Notes under the pieces: generated by a model
Databases searched by the model: none
What the model was told of the DNA's origin: nothing
The model's input: only the letters and a program-made list of their open reading frames with translations
Shown here: one piece after another, positions 59,949 through 64,000 of the stretch
Position numbering within the stretch: the first letter of the stretch is position 1
Layout of the letters: each line of letters starts with the position of its first letter
Position numbers and translations under genes: made by a program
DNA from: a bacterium
GTDB taxonomy: Bacteria; SAR324; XYD2-FULL-50-16
Assembly: GCA_018829445.1 (NCBI GenBank)
Contig: JAHJTV010000101.1
Location: forward strand, 1 to 64,000
Direction: 5' to 3'
Length of the DNA stretch: 64,000 nt

Positions 59949-61208
59949 TCAAAATGCCATATAGTGAACCAATTCTTTCGTCATATCAACCAAGTCTTCA
60001 ACATAGACAAACTCATCTGCCGCATGGGCAAGAATGTTGGTTGCTCTGACCAGTCCGAAACCGGCAGCTTCAATCTTTTGAGGTTTTAAAGCCTCTGCCA
60101 CAAAACCCAGGTCTGTTGAACCGGTGATCCCGCCATAAAGAAACTCCTCATATCCTTTAACGGCTTTTTTCCCTGCCAGCATCTTTTTAACCGCCGGATT
60201 GTCGGGGTCGATTTCAACAGGAGGATAGGAATGAACAATATTGATTTTTACATCCAGCAATTTAGAATTTTTTCTGCCTCTTTCCACCGCAGCTTCAATC
60301 TCTGAAATCACGTCCTCATAACGTTCATCAACTATATATCTCCTGTTAATCGTCAGATCACATTCGGCGGGAACAATATTGTCTTTTGAGCCACCGTTTA
60401 TGATGTTAAGATTGAACATGGGTGACATTTTGTCATAGGGCACACCGGGCAAAGGGAAGGTTGGAATCCGGGATAATCTTTGTTCCACCTGCCGTTTCAA
60501 GGTCATCAGTTCATTCAGCATGGGCACCAGCTCTTCAATGGCATTAATCCCCATATAATTCATTCCGGAGTGACAGCTTTTACCAAATGTTTTGACATCT
60601 ATCCTGATTGAGCCGGCAGCACCGATTGTAACAATCGGCTCCATTGCGCCCAGTTCAAGCCACATCAGGTGATTGGAAAAATAGCCCTCTTCTGCCAGAT
60701 AGCGTGCTCCCGGATACACACCAAGTTCTTCATCAGTACATAAACAACAATTCAGAGAGTATTGTGGCTCAATCCCCAGGTCCGACAATACTTTGGCCGC
60801 TCCCAGATAAGCGGCAATAGATCCTTTCATGTCAACGGTCCCTCTTCCGTACAGCTTGCCATCTATCACCTTGCCACCAAACGGGTCCTGGGTCCACTTA
60901 TCATCAACCGGCACCACATCCATGTGCGCATAGGCAGACACCTTTGGTTTACTGTTTTTGAGAGACGCCACCAGATTGACCCTTTCTCCCTTCAAATCCC
61001 AGGGGATCTGCTTTACTTTTTCTTCAGGAACGATCACTCGTTCCGTCGTATAACCAAATTTTTTGAACTCCGGTTCCACTATGTCCACCAGCTTTCCATA
61101 GTTTTCTCCAGGGGGAACGGTAGTATCGACCGCTATAATCTTTTGCAGGATATCGATAAGATAATCCTCGTTTTTTTCAACAGCTGAAAATGCATCTTGA
61201 TAACTCAT
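59949..61208 (-). CDS. M20-family metallopeptidase/deacylase
   Basis: This 419-residue zinc hydrolase of the M20 (ArgE/DapE/peptidase T-like) family has metal ligands in AYAHMDVVP (His, Asp), GRGTVDMKGS (Asp) and CTDEELGVY (catalytic Glu plus ligand), with a C-terminal His in NILAHAADEF. The dimerisation domain lies at about 185-300. It cleaves acylated amino acids or small peptides; the substrate cannot be named. It lies 253 bases after two membrane-protein genes on the same strand, and since a terminator-like hairpin separates them it may be only partly co-transcribed. Confidence 0.88.
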   Translation of the reverse strand: MSYQDAFSAVEKNEDYLIDILQKIIAVDTTVPPGENYGKLVDIVEPEFKKFGYTTERVIVPEEKVKQIPWDLKGERVNLVASLKNSKPKVSAYAHMDVVPVDDKWTQDPFGGKVIDGKLYGRGTVDMKGSIAAYLGAAKVLSDLGIEPQYSLNCCLCTDEELGVYPGARYLAEEGYFSNHLMWLELGAMEPIVTIGAAGSIRIDVKTFGKSCHSGMNYMGINAIEELVPMLNELMTLKRQVEQRLSRIPTFPLPGVPYDKMSPMFNLNIINGGSKDNIVPAECDLTINRRYIVDERYEDVISEIEAAVERGRKNSKLLDVKINIVHSYPPVEIDPDNPAVKKMLAGKKAVKGYEEFLYGGITGSTDLGFVAEALKPQKIEAAGFGLVRATNILAHAADEFVYVEDLVDMTKELVHYMAF

Positions 61209-61402
61209 AAGTTTCTCCTGTTTTGTTAGTATCTAAACAAATTTGTCCCAATTCCTTTGCAGGCCTTTGATAGCCGGTATGGATTGCCTCTGCAATCGAG
61301 TGCCTTCAGCGTTCTGCATTCAGTTGTCAGCAATAAAACAGATAAAAAAAATCAAACCGATTGTTGACCGCTGAAAGTTAATAGCGAAAAACTTCACATA
61401 AA

Positions 61403-61436
61403 AAGTCTGCCGGTATAGGTTGAAAACGGCAGACTT
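61403..61436 (-). terminator. Hairpin terminator after the membrane-protein pair
   Basis: AAGTCTGCCG (61403-61412) and CGGCAGACTT (61427-61436) form a perfect 10-bp stem with a 14-base loop. On the minus strand a T-rich stretch follows, 26 bases after the stop of the 61462 gene. Confidence 0.65.
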
Positions 61437-61461
61437 AAGACAATTTTCGTTCAAAAGCCTG

Positions 61462-62157
61462 TTACATCATACCGCCACCTTTAACCCAGCCTTTTTTATA
61501 CATAACCCGGGCAGTGACAATCGATAAAATAACCATGGGTGGAATGATAACTGAATAGGGAAGGTCGTCTTTCAGTAAGGCAACAAGAAATGCCAACCCC
61601 AAAGGAATAATTCCTAATTTTGGGACTTTAAAAAGAAAAATCCCTCCCAGCGCTCCAAAAAGAGCAGGTAACACCTGGTTGAGTGCCACTTCGACCGCCT
61701 GTCCTGACCCCTGAATTCGGTTGATAAAGGGCAGGAACACTAAGACGCCGACTATCATCACCAACTGACTGGCTACAAGAGATCCCGCAATACCAAGTGT
61801 TGAGACAATTTCTGCTTCAGGTGTTCCCTCTTTGGTGCCAATAACCTGTTGAACCGTAGCCGAAACAGGAACCCGCAGGTTGAGAACATTCCCAACCAGA
61901 AATGACATGTAAGTCCCTCCAAATCCCAGGATCGGATAATATACAATGGGTTCCAGAATACCCATGACGATCATAAAAGACCAGACTGCCGCAACCGATC
62001 TCCATAACGGACCAAAAGGCGGCAATAATCCATGGAATACAAACAGAAACAATCCGGGCAGCATCATGCAGACAATAGCTAACAGTATTGTGTATTTTCC
62101 CGTTTTCCCAACAGGAACGATAAAGTGTTCTTGAAAAATCTTATTTTTATCAGACAT
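61462..62157 (-). CDS. Membrane protein of unknown function, partner of the DUF5058-like protein
   Basis: This 231-residue polytopic membrane protein has about six hydrophobic segments. It opens with a short hydrophilic N-terminus, then YTILLAIVCMMLPGLFLFVF, a glycine-rich GFGGTYMSFLVGN region and VTARVMYKKGW near the end. I recognise the pairing with a DUF5058-like protein but no functional family. Its start overlaps the stop of that gene by 8 bases, so the two are translationally coupled and likely form one complex, plausibly a small-solute transporter (inference). Confidence 0.7.
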   Translation of the reverse strand: MSDKNKIFQEHFIVPVGKTGKYTILLAIVCMMLPGLFLFVFHGLLPPFGPLWRSVAAVWSFMIVMGILEPIVYYPILGFGGTYMSFLVGNVLNLRVPVSATVQQVIGTKEGTPEAEIVSTLGIAGSLVASQLVMIVGVLVFLPFINRIQGSGQAVEVALNQVLPALFGALGGIFLFKVPKLGIIPLGLAFLVALLKDDLPYSVIIPPMVILSIVTARVMYKKGWVKGGGMM

Positions 62158-62881
62158 CCAAACCTCCTATTCCAAAATAATGGAAAGCAACACCTGTGGA
62201 TATCATCCCCAGTAAAATGGCCAGCGCCAGTGCCCATTCCTTCAACCAGCCCTGTCTGCCAAGAGTGATGATTGCCCCAATCAATGTCATCGCGAGAAAA
62301 CCTGCTACAAGTGCAACCAAAGGCGATCCCCCTTTTACAATCGGTTGTGCAACCATGTAGCTGACAGCACCAAAAAAGGCTGATGCCGTCATTATCTGCA
62401 TCCAACTCTCATCACCTCCGGCAACTTTGTTCTTGAGCCGTTCAATGCTGGGCGTAAAAAACGCCACAACGAATAGTCCGATAACCACACCCAATGACAT
62501 GGTCCATACAATGGTAGTAAATATAATACTGTTAACATCTGATGTCAGCCCTTCCAATCCAAATTCACCTGCTGTTATACCGGCAGCTATCAGTTCATAA
62601 CTGACTGATCCGATCACCGATAATCGCATCCAGGGGAAAGCAAGACCGAGTCGGGGAATAAGAATAGCCAATCCCAGAAGAATAGCAATCGCCGGAACCA
62701 GCGAGGTTGTAAAACCGGTTCTGAAAGCCTTGATCATGTCCTGCTTTGACATGCCAATTTTCTCACCTGCCCTGAACGATATCATTGTGAGCCGTACTAC
62801 CTGTACCAAAACAACAACTATGATTGCAGAACAGGCTACCCACATCCCCAGACTGTTTGCAATATCAAGATAATTATCCAT
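62150..62881 (-). CDS. DUF5058-like polytopic membrane protein
   Basis: This 243-residue protein has about six membrane segments. The sequence WVACSAIIVVVLVQVVRL then KAFRTGFTTSLVPAIAILLGL is what I recall for DUF5058 proteins, usually next to another small membrane protein and often a peptidase. AAAGGAG precedes the ATG. The second membrane gene overlaps it and the M20 peptidase follows, so uptake of a peptide-like or acyl-amino-acid substrate with cytosolic hydrolysis is a reasonable guess. No ABC or proton-coupled transporter signature is visible. Confidence 0.7.
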   Translation of the reverse strand: MDNYLDIANSLGMWVACSAIIVVVLVQVVRLTMISFRAGEKIGMSKQDMIKAFRTGFTTSLVPAIAILLGLAILIPRLGLAFPWMRLSVIGSVSYELIAAGITAGEFGLEGLTSDVNSIIFTTIVWTMSLGVVIGLFVVAFFTPSIERLKNKVAGGDESWMQIMTASAFFGAVSYMVAQPIVKGGSPLVALVAGFLAMTLIGAIITLGRQGWLKEWALALAILLGMISTGVAFHYFGIGGLDV

Positions 62882-63445
62882 ATCAACAACTCCTTTTTTC
62901 CTCCGACTGTCTCATTTATTTGTTAGACTGGCAGACAAAACCGCTGCCAAGAATCTTTTCTCTTTTACCATTTAAAATTGTAAGTTATATAGTAAATAAC
63001 CAAATCCAAACAACAGGTAAAAATGGAAAAGATAATAGAAAGTGCTTTTTTGAGATATTTATTGCGCATCATTCGCAGAAAAATCGTCTAAAAAACCACT
63101 AATTGAGATTTTACCTAGGAGATAACTAAAGGAATTTACCGGTTTTAGCAAGGGCATTGGATTAAGTTTTATAGAAAACCGGATTTTTAACGCTGTATAT
63201 GCAGCTCTTTCCGGATATTTATTTTTAATGTTGCCCTGACGACTTTGCCTCAACTTCTTGTATCTGTTTAAATATACTGCTAATGTATGGTTCATCTGGT
63301 AGAAAAAACAACAAAAATGTGAACAAAGGATGAGACGAAGCATGTACAAAAAATCTGGATGCCCATTAATTTGTTCATTAACGGATTCTAATCCTGAATT
63401 CTTAACTGGTAAGACCTATTACCGAATTTTTGAATTGAGTTAATC
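62882..63445. other. Divergent intergenic region, no gene seen
   Basis: This 564-base gap lies between the DUF5058-like gene (minus) and the family-3 binding protein (plus), so it should hold promoters for both. No box pair convinced me. A frame open on the minus strand (63059-63349) starts without a ribosome site, resembles no protein I know and is not counted as a gene. Confidence 0.5.
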
Positions 63446-64000
63446 ATGAGGAATCTTTTTATCTGGTTAGTGCTTATAATCTCTTCTTTTCCGTTTACTA
63501 TCAATGCTGCTGAAACCCTAAAGGCGGATTTTCGTCACAGACCACCTGAGATGATTGTGGATGGGAACAAAATGTCCGGCCCCCTCAAGGATATTTTGGA
63601 AGTAGCGGCGGAGAAAGTCGGGTATCAAATTGAGTGGCGGATCGCCCCCTTCAGTAAAAGCCTTGAGGGGTTGAAAGCCGGAACTGTCGATATTGTTCCC
63701 CGAACAATCCGCAACAAGGAACGGGAGGATTTTGTCAATTATCTCGGGCCGATCAGTATTCAAAGAAAGGATATTCTGTTCCTGGTTAAAAAAGACAAGG
63801 AATCTTCGATCCGGAGATATAGCGATCTGCAGAAGCTAACAGTAGGAGCTAAACCCAAAACCTCCTATTTCGAGAAATTTGATGATGATTCCACCATAAA
63901 GAAGACATTCAGTGATAGGGATCTCCATCTGGCCAGGTTATTTGTCGAGAACAGGATCGACACAATTGTTGTACTGGACAGAGGCCCAATTGAAAAAGCC
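63446..64000 (+). CDS. Family-3 extracellular solute-binding protein (partial)
   Basis: An open frame from ATG 63446 runs past the window end (185 codons seen). Residues 1-21 are a signal peptide (LFIWLVLIISSFPFTINAAE). The following GPLKDILEVAAEKVGYQIEWRIAPF and SLEGLKAGTVDIVPR match the first lobe of amino-acid-type periplasmic binding proteins (SBP_bac_3), with the next lobe starting near DTIVVLDRGP. It may be a transporter component or the sensor of a longer two-domain protein such as a kinase or cyclase, which only the missing 3' part could settle. Confidence 0.8.
   Translation, partial: MRNLFIWLVLIISSFPFTINAAETLKADFRHRPPEMIVDGNKMSGPLKDILEVAAEKVGYQIEWRIAPFSKSLEGLKAGTVDIVPRTIRNKEREDFVNYLGPISIQRKDILFLVKKDKESSIRRYSDLQKLTVGAKPKTSYFEKFDDDSTIKKTFSDRDLHLARLFVENRIDTIVVLDRGPIEKA

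Noticed and set aside
63059-63349. Minus-strand frame of 96 codons in the last intergenic gap
   Set aside because: No ribosome site, no family resemblance, and codon use looks like AT-rich non-coding DNA.

Overview
The window looks like a chromosomal segment of an anaerobic or micro-oxic, low-to-mid GC, Gram-negative bacterium, most likely a Desulfobacterota (delta-proteobacterial) sulfate-reducer relative. This rests on gene content, not on a search. The content includes an octaheme HAO-type cytochrome, a DsrD-like winged-helix protein, a two-subunit 2-oxoacid:ferredoxin oxidoreductase, rubredoxin plus rubredoxin:oxygen oxidoreductase, several rubrerythrin/ferritin-like proteins, cytochrome bd, many chemoreceptors and two probable selenoproteins. 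No rRNA, tRNA, CRISPR array, intact insertion sequence or prophage was recognised.

Layout. 1-4.2 kb: a scar of two broken genes (transposase tail against the N-terminus of a TPP enzyme), an orphan ABC substrate-binding protein with a Cache chemoreceptor, and a YyaL-type gene remnant. 4.2-12 kb: a CPA-type antiporter, a block of REP-like palindromes, a nitroreductase, a DOMON protein with an octaheme cytochrome, a DsrD-like protein, a soluble transhydrogenase and a remnant of a TPP-enzyme C-terminus. 12-17 kb (minus strand): xthA and a ynjBCD-ynjF-like ABC transporter set. 17-29 kb: a complete chemosensory operon on the minus strand (HEAT-REC, STAS, hybrid CheA, PilJ-type receptor, CheW, CheB, CheR) with a divergent c-heme chemoreceptor. 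29-37 kb: a sterol-desaturase-like protein, a VTT-flavoprotein disulfide reductase fusion and an RND efflux pair.

37.8-50.7 kb is an oxygen and peroxide defence island. It holds a peroxiredoxin whose peroxidatic position is an in-frame TGA (probable Sec), a rhodanese/ferritin-like fusion, a rubrerythrin-like protein, ferritin, an ArsC-family protein whose catalytic position is also TGA, KorAB, rubredoxins, a reverse rubrerythrin, ROO and CydAB. A likely electron path is 2-oxoacids to ferredoxin (KorAB), to rubredoxin, to ROO or rubrerythrins, with CydAB taking quinol electrons to O2. A recurring GTCTC-N10/11-GAGAC palindrome sits around the ferritin-like genes and may be a shared operator. 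Automatic annotation would truncate or miss both selenoprotein genes.

51-64 kb: a MoxR/CoxE-like pair with a HIT protein; a 28-codon basic mini-ORF fused to a strong terminator; an EBO-type gene cluster in the order B-C-F-D-E (no EboA seen); a MITE-like palindrome; a minus-strand unit of two membrane proteins (one DUF5058-like) and an M20 peptidase; and the start of a family-3 solute-binding protein that runs off the window.
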